Of a stretch of DNA of 62,802 nt, positions 18,386 through 27,875 are shown one piece after another. The notes beneath the pieces were generated by a model that worked only from the letters and a program-made list of their open reading frames with translations, was not told where the DNA came from and did not search any database. Each line of letters begins with the position of its first letter. Position 1 is the first letter of the stretch. A program made the translations under genes and the position numbers. The DNA comes from Amphibacillus jilinensis Y1 (lineage in GTDB: Bacteria > Bacillota > Bacilli > Bacillales > Amphibacillaceae): positions 386,409 to 449,210 of the forward strand of contig NZ_JH976434.1 in NCBI RefSeq assembly GCF_000306965.1, in the 5' to 3' direction.

Positions 18386-20050
18386 TTAATTAACTTTATA
18401 AAATTTAACATTGTCTAAGTTTATCCAATTACCTGCATTTGCATAAGAGATAACCCCTATTTCACATTGTCCATTCGTTACTTGAATATTATTTATCTCG
18501 ATTTTCTCCCAACGGATTGGACTAACTGGTAAAACGGCTTGTCTTTCTGAACCTCCATAATTTTTCGCATAAATATACGCCGTATCCTGACCACCACTAT
18601 TTAGCATCCATGCGGTAAAGTTATACTCTCCATCTTCTAAGTTTGTGATCACTTGATAGGTTGAAACCGTATACGGTTGATTCTTCCAATGTGTTAGTTT
18701 GTAGTCACCTTTAACACCTGGTTCTTCCACGAAAACTGCATTTCTATTGTTTTCATTTTCTGCCCATACTCCCCAGTTGGTCGGGTTATTTGTCCAACCA
18801 TCTTGCTCAAAACTGTGATTATTAACTAAATTTAGTGGCGGATGCTCAGTAAATACAGCAACACTACTAAGAAGATTTCCTTCAAAATCAAATAACGTCT
18901 GATTATCCCATGGATTTGATAATAGTCCCGTATCATTATTATATAACTTGCCAGCTTCTGTCCCCCAATGTGCGCCTTCTACAGGCAACCATGTAGGTTC
19001 CCACCAAATAATCCCTCTTCCTCTATTATTCGGTACATCATCGATAATTTCCCTTAAATCCCTTATAAAATCTGCCTGACCATTTGGTGTGGCTGGATAG
19101 CCGCCTATACTCTCTTCATTGACATAAAATGAATTGCCGAAACCATCCCCATCTTCTAACGTGAAGGCATAAGAAGTTTCTACAATCAACACATCTTTTT
19201 GATATCTTCTACTTATATCATTTAGATTGTAATGAAGTTCTCCCATTGTCCCATGCCAAAACGGATAAAAGGATAGACCTATAATATCAAAGTCTACATT
19301 TTGTTCAGTTATTGAATCAAACCACCATCTATATAATTGATTATCACCCCCATGATCAATATGCAATACGATTTCAATCTCATCACTTTGAGGCGCTGCA
19401 TCTTTAATGCCGGCAATTCCTGCCGATAATAATTCCCCTAATTGTGTAAAATCGTCTAATCCATCTCCTACTTTCCCCTCGTCCCATAACATACCAGAAG
19501 TAATCTCATTTCCAACTTGCACCATACTCGGCATAACACCTTCATTATACATGGCTTCTATTACACCACGACTATATTGATATACCTCCTGCAGAAGTTG
19601 ACTGTATGATAAGCCTTGCCAAGCTTTAGGCTTATTTTGTTTTCCAGGATCTGCCCAAAAATCACTATAATGAAAATCTAATAATATATTCATTCCTTCT
19701 GCTTTAGCCCTTTTTGCTAAAGCAATGGTCGTTTCTAAGTCGTTGGTACCTCCACCATACGGATTGCCTTGACTATCATAAGGATCAACCCATAAACGTA
19801 AACGAACATAATTCATTCCATTGTCACTCATTATTTCTAGTGGATCCTTCTCAATACCGGCTTCATAAAACACCCCACCCAAGCTTTCCACTTCTTCTAG
19901 CATAGACACATCTCCACCAAAGATAAATGGATGATCAGCAGCTAGAACACTCTCGGTACCTTGAACAAAAAAATGTTGATATAGCGGTGAAAAGAAAAGC
20001 ATTAAAGCACTAACCGTCACCAAAAGGGTCAATTTCTTGCTCTTTCTCAT
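18386..20050 (-). CDS. ganB: Secreted GH53 endo-beta-1,4-galactanase with C-terminal binding module
   Basis: The 554-residue exported enzyme cuts beta-1,4-galactan (pectin side chains). A Sec signal peptide covers residues 1-38 (KKLTLLVTVSALMLFF core, cleavage after VLAA). The GH53 domain (about 40-395) has acid/base Glu182 in VGNEITSGMLW and nucleophile Glu291 in LIVETSYAF. From about residue 400, NHSFEQDGWTN to NWINLDNVKFYKV looks like a jelly-roll galactan-binding module of the CBM61 type. The ribosome site AAGGAG lies nine bases before the ATG. Oligosaccharides made outside would enter through the adjacent ABC importer. Confidence 0.93.
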   Translation of the reverse strand: MRKSKKLTLLVTVSALMLFFSPLYQHFFVQGTESVLAADHPFIFGGDVSMLEEVESLGGVFYEAGIEKDPLEIMSDNGMNYVRLRLWVDPYDSQGNPYGGGTNDLETTIALAKRAKAEGMNILLDFHYSDFWADPGKQNKPKAWQGLSYSQLLQEVYQYSRGVIEAMYNEGVMPSMVQVGNEITSGMLWDEGKVGDGLDDFTQLGELLSAGIAGIKDAAPQSDEIEIVLHIDHGGDNQLYRWWFDSITEQNVDFDIIGLSFYPFWHGTMGELHYNLNDISRRYQKDVLIVETSYAFTLEDGDGFGNSFYVNEESIGGYPATPNGQADFIRDLREIIDDVPNNRGRGIIWWEPTWLPVEGAHWGTEAGKLYNNDTGLLSNPWDNQTLFDFEGNLLSSVAVFTEHPPLNLVNNHSFEQDGWTNNPTNWGVWAENENNRNAVFVEEPGVKGDYKLTHWKNQPYTVSTYQVITNLEDGEYNFTAWMLNSGGQDTAYIYAKNYGGSERQAVLPVSPIRWEKIEINNIQVTNGQCEIGVISYANAGNWINLDNVKFYKVN

Positions 20051-20136
20051 TTACATCTTCTCCTTATTTAAAATTTATCTAATCTCATTAGTATTTTTAA
20101 ATAAGTTATTTACAAGTTGTCATTTACTAAGAGAGA

Positions 20137-21282
20137 TTATTTGATGCCAAATACATTTAATGATTCTAATGCGTTCCCTTGAAAGTCAAATAACCCTTGA
20201 TTAGCCCAATGATTGCCTGGCTTAGCGACATCATGACCATACAACATTCCTGCATAGCTAGCCCAACTTGTCTCGCCTACTGGCAACCAAGCAGGCTCCC
20301 AATATATGATGCCTAAACCTAATTTATCTTTGTATTTAATATTATCTATTAATAATATTAAATCTTTTAAAAAAGTAAATTGTCCTTTGACAGTTGGTGG
20401 GTATCCCGCTTTATCAGATAAAGTAGAATTAAAGATACTATCTTCTCCTTTTGGTACTTTATCAGTAAAAGCATAAGCCGTTTCAGCAATTAAAATGTCT
20501 TTCTCGTACCTTGCAATAATATCGTTAAGGTTCAATTCTAAATCTTGTAAAGATCCATGCCAATAAGGGTAGTAAGAAAGTGCAATAATATCAAAATCTA
20601 AATGTCTTTTTGTTATTTCATCAAACCACCCCCGATAGAGATCATTAGCACCTCCAAAATCCAAATGAATAATAATTTTTAGATCTTTGGCTGATCGCAT
20701 TTTTCGGGTGGCAGAAATACCAGCATTTAATAGGGTAACTAAATGATCAAATGCTTTCTCTTTAGCAGGTAACGCTATATCTTCAAATTTTCTTTCTTCA
20801 AATAAATACGTAGGTGTTCTTCCGTCTGGCCAAAGCATCCCATTTGTGATTTCATTACCAATTTGAATATACTCTGGCATCAAATCTAATTCATCAAGTT
20901 TTTGAAGCACCTCTCTCGTATACTGATAAACACGTTTTTCTAACGCTTTGCCAAATATATTCGTCCATTTCTTAGGCTTTTGCTGTTTTTTAGGGTCGGT
21001 CCAAAAATCACTATAATGTAAATTTAAAATAAATTTAAACCCGTGCATCTTCAATCTTGTAGCCAATTTAATCGTTGTCTCTAAATCATTTGTTCCACCT
21101 AAGTAAGGTTTTCCCTCTTGATCGTATGGGTCAACCCACACTCTCAATCTAATCGCATTCACACCTTTTAATCGTAAAATCTCAAAAAGATCTTTTCTTT
21201 CCCCATGAAGGAAAAAAGCACCTCCAAATGATTCAACTTCATTTAATGAAGAGATATCTACGCCTTTAATTTGTAATGTCAT
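20137..21282 (-). CDS. Cytoplasmic GH53 galactanase paralogue
   Basis: This 381-residue GH53 enzyme is related to the neighbouring secreted galactanase but has no signal peptide and no binding module. The catalytic glutamates are conserved: Glu144 in IGNEITNGMLW and Glu267 in LIAETAYAF. It lies between the importer genes and the secreted enzyme, about 40 bases after ganQ. It most likely shortens imported galacto-oligosaccharides inside the cell before GH42 finishes them; that role is inferred from its lack of an export signal and its position. Confidence 0.88.
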   Translation of the reverse strand: MTLQIKGVDISSLNEVESFGGAFFLHGERKDLFEILRLKGVNAIRLRVWVDPYDQEGKPYLGGTNDLETTIKLATRLKMHGFKFILNLHYSDFWTDPKKQQKPKKWTNIFGKALEKRVYQYTREVLQKLDELDLMPEYIQIGNEITNGMLWPDGRTPTYLFEERKFEDIALPAKEKAFDHLVTLLNAGISATRKMRSAKDLKIIIHLDFGGANDLYRGWFDEITKRHLDFDIIALSYYPYWHGSLQDLELNLNDIIARYEKDILIAETAYAFTDKVPKGEDSIFNSTLSDKAGYPPTVKGQFTFLKDLILLIDNIKYKDKLGLGIIYWEPAWLPVGETSWASYAGMLYGHDVAKPGNHWANQGLFDFQGNALESLNVFGIK

Positions 21283-21322
21283 CAGTCTCTACTCACTTCC
21301 TTACCTAAAAGTAATAATTACC

Positions 21323-22165
21323 CTAACCTTTTGTTCCGCCAGAAGTTAATCCGGAAATTAAATATTTTTGTAAAAATAAATAGATGATTGAAACTGGAAT
21401 AGCGATTAACATGGCTCCAGCTGCAAATCTAGTAAAATTATTTGAAAATTGATCATTAATGAAATTAAATAATCCTAACGCAATTGTGTAATTTTTTTGA
21501 CTGTGTAATATAATAGACGGCAATAAAAAATCAAATAAAGGGGTCATAAAATTGAATAAAGCGACCACTGCAAGAATTGGCTTAGCTAGGGGTAAAATAA
21601 TCTTTACAAACACTGTCAAATGCCCTGCACCATCTATACGCGCTGATTCATCTAATTCCCTTGGTATCGTATCTAAGTAACCTTTGACAAGCCAAGCATT
21701 AAAAGGAATTTGCCCACCAACATATATTAAAATCAGCCCAGATAACGTATCCAGAAGTCCGATTAAATTTAATAATATATAGAGTGCCACCATTGCCATC
21801 ATGGCCGGAAACATTTGCAAAATAAGAAACGTGTATAATCCTGCTTTTCTCCCGACAAATTTATATCTAGAAAAAGCATAAGCTACTAAAGACGTCATGA
21901 TCACAGATAAAACGGCATTAGAGCCAGATACAATCATACTATTTCTATACCAATTCACATAATTGCTATTCGGATCCGTGAACAGCCATTGATAATGAGC
22001 CAAGGACCAATTCTCAGGAATAATAGAAGAAGAATATAAGCTTGTTCCTTCATTTAAAGACATCCCAAAAGCCCATAATAGAGGGTACAATATCAGAATG
22101 GACATAAACCCAAAGACAGAATAAACACCGATCATTTCTATCGTGTTTTTAAGTTTTCTATTCAT
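21323..22165 (-). CDS. ganQ: Galacto-oligosaccharide ABC importer, MalG-type permease
   Basis: This 280-residue inner subunit has about six membrane segments and the EAA-type loop RELDESARIDGAGH, which docks the shared ATPase. The C-terminus (LISGLTSGGTKG) is typical of MalG-type permeases. Its start overlaps the ganP stop (TAATG), so the two are translationally coupled. No ATPase gene is in the operon, as in B. subtilis, where MsmX serves several importers. Confidence 0.93.
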   Translation of the reverse strand: MNRKLKNTIEMIGVYSVFGFMSILILYPLLWAFGMSLNEGTSLYSSSIIPENWSLAHYQWLFTDPNSNYVNWYRNSMIVSGSNAVLSVIMTSLVAYAFSRYKFVGRKAGLYTFLILQMFPAMMAMVALYILLNLIGLLDTLSGLILIYVGGQIPFNAWLVKGYLDTIPRELDESARIDGAGHLTVFVKIILPLAKPILAVVALFNFMTPLFDFLLPSIILHSQKNYTIALGLFNFINDQFSNNFTRFAAGAMLIAIPVSIIYLFLQKYLISGLTSGGTKG

Positions 22166-23472
22166 TAAATTTGTCCCTCCTCTTTGAATGAGCTTGTTTT
22201 TCTGAACTGAAATATGGCAAATAATGAAATTAGTATCCCTATAATCAGCGATATTGCAGCTGCCATACTAAAATTATTCGTTTCAAATGTTAGTTTGTAC
22301 ACCCAAGAAATTAATATATCGGTGCCTCCAGCATTTTGCCCTTTTACAGCTGGTCCTCCTTCATTAAACAAATAGATCACATTAAAATTGTTAAAGTTTG
22401 TTGTATATTGAATAATTAGTAATGGTGCCGTAGCAAACAAAACGTGTGGCAAAGTAATATTCTTAAATTTTTGCCAGCGTGTTGCCCCATCTACTTCTGC
22501 TGCCTCATACCAATCCTTCGAAATACTTTGTAAAACGCCCGAAAACAGAGCGAAAATAAAAGGATAACCTAGCCAAGTTTGGACAAATAGTAACGCTATT
22601 CTTGTATAAAAAGGATCTGACAGCCAATTTATGCCGCTACCTCCGAACAATGGTATAATGATATCTCTATTAATTGTTCCAAAATCATCATTAAACATAG
22701 CTGCAAAAATCAAAATAGACACAAAACCAGGCACTGCCCATGGCAAAATCAAAATGGTTCTAAAGAATTTCTTGAATTTCACTCGACTGTCATTAGCTAA
22801 CACGGCTAGAAATAAACCGAGAGCAATTTGAAAGGAAGTAGCCACTAGTGTCCAAACAATCGTCCATGAAAAAACTGAAAAAAAAGTGTTTCTCCACAAC
22901 GGAACAGTTAAAAGGGATTTAAAATTCTCAAAACCCACCCAATCTAATAAATTTCGTGGTGGTGAGTTGTATAGATCGTAATTAGTAAATGCTAAAGATA
23001 CTGCAAACAATAAAGGTAATACAACAGTAAATACAAGTAAAATTAATCCGGGAGTGGTTAATAAGTATACAAAAGATTTATCATAGCCCTCTTTTACAGA
23101 ATCAAATAAACCAGGTGCTTCCCACCCTTCTTTTATTTGTTTCGCCTGCTTTTTTGCATCTTGAATATTTAATAAATAAAACAGAGCAGCAAATAAAATA
23201 ATAATGATTGAAATCAAACCATACACTAACAAAAATATCGAGTGATCTGTAATAGGGATAGTCCCTAACGTTATAATCCCCCACAACCCTAGGCCGATAA
23301 AGTCAATTAGTGTAATGATAAAAGCTATTTCTAATAGTATAAAGGTAAAACCTTTTAAATATCTTTTATTGTATAGTTGTCCTAAACCTGCAAATATAAT
23401 AGATAGAAGCATAGCTAACTTAGGGTTATGCTTTTTATTAATATTGCCTGTTCTCAACGGGGCATCTACCAT
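22165..23472 (-). CDS. ganP: Galacto-oligosaccharide ABC importer, MalF-type permease
   Basis: This permease of about 435 residues has the EAA loop KDWYEAAEVDGATRWQKFK. It carries an extra N-terminal part (residues 1-130) with about three membrane spans and a soluble stretch before the usual MalF core (from VYLLTTPGLILLVF), as in B. subtilis GanP. Two ATGs occur; GAGGG lies directly against the first (23478), so the second, six bases on (23472), is the likely start. It pairs with ganQ and takes substrate from the lipoprotein encoded upstream. Confidence 0.92.
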   Translation of the reverse strand: MVDAPLRTGNINKKHNPKLAMLLSIIFAGLGQLYNKRYLKGFTFILLEIAFIITLIDFIGLGLWGIITLGTIPITDHSIFLLVYGLISIIIILFAALFYLLNIQDAKKQAKQIKEGWEAPGLFDSVKEGYDKSFVYLLTTPGLILLVFTVVLPLLFAVSLAFTNYDLYNSPPRNLLDWVGFENFKSLLTVPLWRNTFFSVFSWTIVWTLVATSFQIALGLFLAVLANDSRVKFKKFFRTILILPWAVPGFVSILIFAAMFNDDFGTINRDIIIPLFGGSGINWLSDPFYTRIALLFVQTWLGYPFIFALFSGVLQSISKDWYEAAEVDGATRWQKFKNITLPHVLFATAPLLIIQYTTNFNNFNVIYLFNEGGPAVKGQNAGGTDILISWVYKLTFETNNFSMAAAISLIIGILISLFAIFQFRKTSSFKEEGQI

Positions 23473-23535
23473 TGTCATCCCTCACTTATAATAGGCTTTG
23501 AGCAGAATATAAAATTCTGCTCAAAACTACTTCAT

Positions 23536-24786
23536 TTAATACAAATCTATTTTATCTTTAATATTTTGTACCGTTTCTTGCAATACTTCTTCTATGTCCT
23601 CACCATTGATAATTAATTGAATGGCATCATCCATATCCCAAACAGCCGACATTTCTGGGATATTGGGCATTGGCGTCCCAAATTCAATCTGTTGCGTGTA
23701 ACCATCATAAATAGGGTCATCTACGATATCAAACACATCAGGTCTAGGCGGTAGTTCCCCACTTATTTGATAATTTAATTCTGCACTCTCATCACTTGTT
23801 AAATATTTGGCCAAGTCCATAGCCCATTCAGGATTTTCAGTATATGACGAAATTAGCCAAGACTTCACACCAACAAAAGAAGGTGCATGTTCACCACCCA
23901 TTTTGGGTAATGGAGCAGTTGCTAAATCTTCACCTAATGCTTCCCGGTAAATCGGGATGTTCCATGGGCCACTTACAACCATTCCGACCTTACCTTCAGT
24001 AAATAAACCATCCAACACGTCAACTGTTACTGTTCTTGGTAAAATACCTTCATTAATAAATTGCATATAATCTTCAAACCCTTGTATAGCACCTTCATTA
24101 TCAAGCCCAATATCTTCTATGTCATATACTCCATCTTCCTCACCAAAGATATATCCACCATTACTATTGATAAATGAGTATAGGTAATAAAATTCTGGTG
24201 AAATGAGAAAACCATACTCGTCATTATCTCTATTTGTAAGTTCTCGGCTCATATCAAAAACTTCATCAATTGTTTCTGGAACTTCATCGATCAATGATTG
24301 ATTGTAGTAAATGAAATAGGTTTCAATTGCTACTGGTGCTCCATAAATTTCACCTTCGTAAGTAAAAGCATCAATCGCTGCTTCACTATATTGTGATAAT
24401 TCTTCATCAGTAAAAGTGATTGGCATGGACAAACCTTGCGCCACGACATCTCCTAGGCGGTCTTGGGGTTGGAAGAATAGATCTGGACCGTCTCCTGCAG
24501 GTCCAGCCAATGCTAAACGTTGAACTTGATCAGGCATGGGTACCGTCTCCATAACAACCTCAATTCCTGTTTCATCAGTATAATTGGCAAACATTTCCCG
24601 AGCAGCTTCTTGCGCAACTTCTTCATCATTCACCCAAACAATCAATTCATCTGGTTTTTCGGGCATTTCTCCTTCTGAAACTTCTTCACCAGAAGTCCCT
24701 TCCCCTCGATCAGGTTCACATGCTATTATCGTTAATACTGTCATCAATAATAATGCCATTAGAGCTAAATAATTTCGTTTTTTCAT
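23536..24786 (-). CDS. ganS: Galacto-oligosaccharide-binding lipoprotein
   Basis: This 416-residue extracellular binding protein of the importer has a lipoprotein signal (LLMTVLTIIAC, lipid anchor Cys about residue 23), a Ser/Glu-rich linker, and a family 1 sugar-binding fold (AGPAGDGPDLFFQPQDRLGD; GKVGMVVSGPW). The mature part is very acidic, which suits a salt-tolerant or alkaline habitat (weak inference). It is the first gene of the operon. The ribosome site GGGAGGG precedes the ATG. Confidence 0.93.
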   Translation of the reverse strand: MKKRNYLALMALLLMTVLTIIACEPDRGEGTSGEEVSEGEMPEKPDELIVWVNDEEVAQEAAREMFANYTDETGIEVVMETVPMPDQVQRLALAGPAGDGPDLFFQPQDRLGDVVAQGLSMPITFTDEELSQYSEAAIDAFTYEGEIYGAPVAIETYFIYYNQSLIDEVPETIDEVFDMSRELTNRDNDEYGFLISPEFYYLYSFINSNGGYIFGEEDGVYDIEDIGLDNEGAIQGFEDYMQFINEGILPRTVTVDVLDGLFTEGKVGMVVSGPWNIPIYREALGEDLATAPLPKMGGEHAPSFVGVKSWLISSYTENPEWAMDLAKYLTSDESAELNYQISGELPPRPDVFDIVDDPIYDGYTQQIEFGTPMPNIPEMSAVWDMDDAIQLIINGEDIEEVLQETVQNIKDKIDLY

Positions 24787-24829
24787 TACATACCCTCCCT
24801 CTTCCTAAATTAAATTAACTTATAAATTT

Positions 24830-24850
24830 ATTATAAAACGCTTACATCGT
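24830..24850 (-). promoter_or_regulatory. Candidate gan promoter -10 with cre-like site
   Basis: On the minus strand TGTAAGCGTTTTAT (cre-like, two mismatches at its end) runs into TATAAT. The sequence 17 bases upstream is a poor -35 (TATAAA), which suits a promoter needing an activator such as the adjacent AraC-type protein. Confidence 0.45.
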
Positions 24851-24896
24851 TATTTATATATAAAAATGTTCTATTCAAAATTCATATTCTTAAATA

Positions 24897-25000
24897 AAAC
24901 GAATCTTAAATCAGTAGGTGTTTTCATGCTTTCACAAAATAGATGAGCGCTGCTTTCTATTTTGCGGCGAAGGTTTTACGGAAAGTTATACGTGATAAAC
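24897..25000 (+). repeat. Repeat family A copy, degenerate left hairpin
   Basis: Starts AAAACGAATCTTAAATCAGTAGG, keeps AATAGATGAGCGCTGCTTTC, ATTTTGCGGCG and TTTTACGGAAAGTTATACGTG. It lies between ganS and the regulator gene. Confidence 0.6.
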
Positions 25001-25030
25001 ACTAACTTATTGTTATTAAATTTCACACCT

Positions 25031-25876
25031 TTATTTAACATGCAAATCACGATATTGCTTTGGTGTTATCCCCTCACGGTTTTTAAAAGTAGTTACAAAG
25101 TGACTAACTGCGTTAAAACCCACTTGCTGAGCAATATCTTTCAATGTTAAATGAACATCCGTAAGCAATAATCGCTTTGCTTCACGCATCCTTAATTGAA
25201 CTAAAAATGAATAAGGACTCATTCCAAATGTATCATGAAAAAGTTTATTTAAATGTTGAGAACTAATATTAGCTTGTTCAGAAATTTCAAGTAACCCTAT
25301 ATTTTTAGGGTATACACGCTCTAACCATTCGACGATGGGACGAATCTTATCATAGGATTGGATCGTTGATAGACGATCATCTAACTTACCATACTTCTTT
25401 ATTAAAATCATAAATTCATAAAGTTTAGCCGATAAATCGTAGTCAATTAAAGACCGATACGGCTGTTCTGCTTCAATAAAAGTAAACGTCTGCTTAATAA
25501 AATGATAGAAGAGATTTGGTTCGGTCTCACGATAAACGGCAGAATAATTCATCTGCAAAGCGTTAAGAATACGATCAATTGCCGCTCCACTAAAAGTCAA
25601 ATAAACCGTTGACCATTGACTCGTCTTGTCATAATTCGGATGATACTTATGTGGTGTATAAGGTGCTAGTAATACACCACGACCTTCTTCAAGGATTAAT
25701 CGCTGATCTGCAAACTCTAGTAGCCCTTCTCCTTTGATCGTTTGGAGCCAATGATAATATGGATAGCCTTCAGGGCGATCAAAATCAAGCTCCTGAGGAT
25801 TATAGCCGATGCTATCCATATAAATGGGCAATGTTTTCTCTGAAGATGAAAAAGTATAACGTATTTTCTTTTTCAA
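25031..25876 (-). CDS. AraC-family regulator, probable activator of the gan operon
   Basis: This 281-residue DNA-binding regulator has an N-terminal cupin-like sensing domain (YHWLQTIKGEGLLEFADQR, APYTPHKYHPNY) and a C-terminal AraC double HTH (about 180-278: NIGLLEISEQANISSQHLNKLF; LTLKDIAQQVGFNAVSHFVT). It lies upstream of and in the same direction as ganS, separated by a repeat. Control of galactan genes is inferred from position; B. subtilis uses a LacI-type GanR instead. Confidence 0.85.
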   Translation of the reverse strand: MKKKIRYTFSSSEKTLPIYMDSIGYNPQELDFDRPEGYPYYHWLQTIKGEGLLEFADQRLILEEGRGVLLAPYTPHKYHPNYDKTSQWSTVYLTFSGAAIDRILNALQMNYSAVYRETEPNLFYHFIKQTFTFIEAEQPYRSLIDYDLSAKLYEFMILIKKYGKLDDRLSTIQSYDKIRPIVEWLERVYPKNIGLLEISEQANISSQHLNKLFHDTFGMSPYSFLVQLRMREAKRLLLTDVHLTLKDIAQQVGFNAVSHFVTTFKNREGITPKQYRDLHVK

Positions 25877-26376
25877 ATAAACCCCAACCTTTGTATATTT
25901 GACTTCATCTATTATTATAGATAATTTTATCTATAGTGAAAAGTTCCTATAATAATTTAAGAATAATTTAAGTTATAAAAGGGATGAAATACAACTAGGA
26001 CTTACTATTAAATTTTCAAGTAACAACCTTAAAAATAATGCGAGCATTCAAAATGATAAACAAAGTTTTCTTTTTTTAAAAATTAAGGACGAGTTAGCTA
26101 GTAAAATGCAACGCATTGTTTTACAATAGTAGAGGATTTAATTATTCTAAATAAAACTAGCCTTCAATCAGTGGGTGTTTTGTTCTTCGTCCACTGATTG
26201 ATCATTGAGTGAATCAGGACAAGCTCACCTCAAAACAGCTGATCTCCACTTCCTATTTTGAGGCTGCGTTTTGCGAGCGATAAGCGGTGATAAAAACGTA
26301 ATTATCTTGTTGTTGCCAAGTCCATCTATATTTATATATTAAGTATACTAGTAAATGCAAAAGGGAGCGATTGTGA
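25877..26376. other. Divergent intergenic region between regulator and prs paralogue
   Basis: These 500 bases must hold promoters for both neighbours. I see a repeat A copy (26153-26296), T-rich sequence at 26065-26085, and a possible prs promoter (TTGCCA near 26319, then AT-rich sequence). No ORF here is supported. Confidence 0.4.
26153..26296 (+). repeat. Repeat family A, full copy
   Basis: One of the best copies. Left stem CAATCAGTGG...CCACTGATTG, linker GAGTGAATCAGGAC, right stem CCTCAAAA...TTTTGAGG, tail GCGAGCGATAAGCGGTGATAAA. Confidence 0.8.
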
Positions 26377-27333
26377 GTGTCAACCAATGAGTTAAAAGAT
26401 GAAATGAAAGTGTTTAGCCTTAGCTCAAACAGGAGTTTAGCTAGTGAAATTGCTAATCATATCGGTGGAGAGTTAGGGAAGTGTTCGATTAAAACATTTA
26501 GTGACGGTGAAATTCAAATTAATATTGAAGAAAGTGTTCGCGGCTATGACACTTACATTATTCAATCAACAGATGATCCATCCGATCAACATATTATGGA
26601 GCTTCTTATTATGCTTGATGCCTTTAAGAGAGCTTCAGCAAAAACCGTCAATGTTGTGATTCCTTATTATGGATACGCTCGTCAAGATCGCAAGACTAAA
26701 TCTCGTGAACCGATCACGGCTAAATTAATTGCCGATCTTATTGAAAAAGCTGGTGCGAGCCGTGTCATATCGATGGATCTGCATGCAACACAAACACAAG
26801 GTTTTTTCAACATTCCCGTGGATCATTTAAATGGGATACCTATTTTAGCCTCATATTTTTCAGACAAAAAGCTGGAAGATGTGGTTGTCGTGGCACCTGA
26901 CCATGGTAGTGTAAAGCGCGCACGTCAATTTGCCGATCGTATTCACGCGCCGATTGCTATCTTAGACCGACGTGGTCCTCGTGATGTGGAACACTCAGAA
27001 TTATCTGTAGTTGGGGATATTAAAAACAAAACCGCTATCTTGATCGATGATATTATCGATACAGGAAGACGTGTTTCAACGGGAGCAGCAGCTTTAGTCG
27101 CCAATGGAGCAAAGGATGTCTATGCAACGTGTACACATCCTGTCCTTTCAGGGATTGCAACCGAAAATATAATGCGCTCACCGATTAAAGAACTCGTGGT
27201 CACAAATACGATCGTGATACCAGAAGATAAATGGACAGACAAAATCACGCAACTTAGTACAGCTCCACTGTTCAGTGATGCGATTAAACGCGTCCATAAC
27301 GAAGAGCCTGTTAGCCCATTGTTTAACTACTAA
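26377..27333 (+). CDS. prs: Ribose-phosphate pyrophosphokinase paralogue
   Basis: This 318-residue protein is of the family that makes PRPP from ribose-5-phosphate and ATP. Conserved parts are FSDGEIQINIEESVRG, YYGYARQDRKTKSREPITAK (catalytic flexible loop, 97-116) and APDHGS. The ribose-phosphate loop reads DDIIDTGRRVSTG (224-236), where housekeeping Bacillus Prs has DDIIDTAGT. The RRGPRDVEHSE stretch also differs. It stands alone rather than between glmU and spoVC. I read it as a second, diverged Prs, like Prs2 of other Firmicutes. GTG start with AAGGGAG upstream. Confidence 0.85.
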   Translation: MSTNELKDEMKVFSLSSNRSLASEIANHIGGELGKCSIKTFSDGEIQINIEESVRGYDTYIIQSTDDPSDQHIMELLIMLDAFKRASAKTVNVVIPYYGYARQDRKTKSREPITAKLIADLIEKAGASRVISMDLHATQTQGFFNIPVDHLNGIPILASYFSDKKLEDVVVVAPDHGSVKRARQFADRIHAPIAILDRRGPRDVEHSELSVVGDIKNKTAILIDDIIDTGRRVSTGAAALVANGAKDVYATCTHPVLSGIATENIMRSPIKELVVTNTIVIPEDKWTDKITQLSTAPLFSDAIKRVHNEEPVSPLFNY

Positions 27334-27340
27334 TTACTAA

Positions 27341-27496
27341 TCGCAAGTTGTAATTGACGAGACAGACCAAGTCGTTAAAGGTTACGCGAGAAAATTGGAA
27401 GTGACATACAATAAAGAACGAAACGACTATCATCCTCATTTCCATGTTTGAATAGCAGTTAACAAGAGCTATTTTAGGGATAAAGAATATTACTAA
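27341..27496 (+). pseudogene. Rolling-circle plasmid Rep fragment
   Basis: One frame reads VVKGYARKLEVTYNKERNDY, then HPHFHV, a TGA at 27449, and on through IAVNKSYFRDKEYY to a TAA at 27494. This is the conserved core of rolling-circle Rep proteins, with the HUH metal-binding motif HPHFH. The start and end of the gene are lost and the frame is interrupted, so it is a dead remnant of an integrated small plasmid. Confidence 0.75.
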
Positions 27497-27571
27497 AACA
27501 GATTAAATTAAGCAGTCTACTAACTGGAAGAAAATTCATATAATGTACTAAGTTGTAGAGGGGAAGATAAA

Positions 27572-27814
27572 GTGAATATTTTAAGATTACCTTTTGTTCG
27601 TACTATAATATTTTGCATTTTAATTCTAACTTTACTTTTTATTAATCAATTGAATGTTCTACTATTCTTTTTATTGGGTGGCCTATACGCTTTAACTGAA
27701 TCAATCATGTCAAAAAAAGGGGGCGATATAAATACGGGTAATAAATTTATTGATTTTGGTTGGATATTCTTTTTACTAATAACAATGTTTTTAGTGTTGA
27801 TAGATTATTTTTAA
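27572..27814 (+). CDS. Small membrane protein of unknown function
   Basis: This 80-residue protein has two or three hydrophobic helices (FVRTIIFCILILTLLFINQ, VLLFFLLGGLYAL, FGWIFFLLITMFLVLIDYF) and a short polar loop (SKKGGDINTG). I do not recognise the family. GTG start behind GAGGGGAAG. It faces the secreted protein gene at 27874 across a shared terminator and lies between plasmid remnants. A role as an immunity protein is possible but unproven. Confidence 0.6.
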   Translation: MNILRLPFVRTIIFCILILTLLFINQLNVLLFFLLGGLYALTESIMSKKGGDINTGNKFIDFGWIFFLLITMFLVLIDYF

Positions 27815-27821
27815 ATACAAA

Positions 27822-27875
27822 CAAAAAAACAAGAAGAGTGGATCACTAACTACTACTCTTCTTGTTTTTTTGTTT
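27822..27875. terminator. Bidirectional terminator
   Basis: ACAAGAAGAGT and ACTCTTCTTGT form an 11-bp stem with an A-run before and a T-run after, serving both converging genes. Confidence 0.88.
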
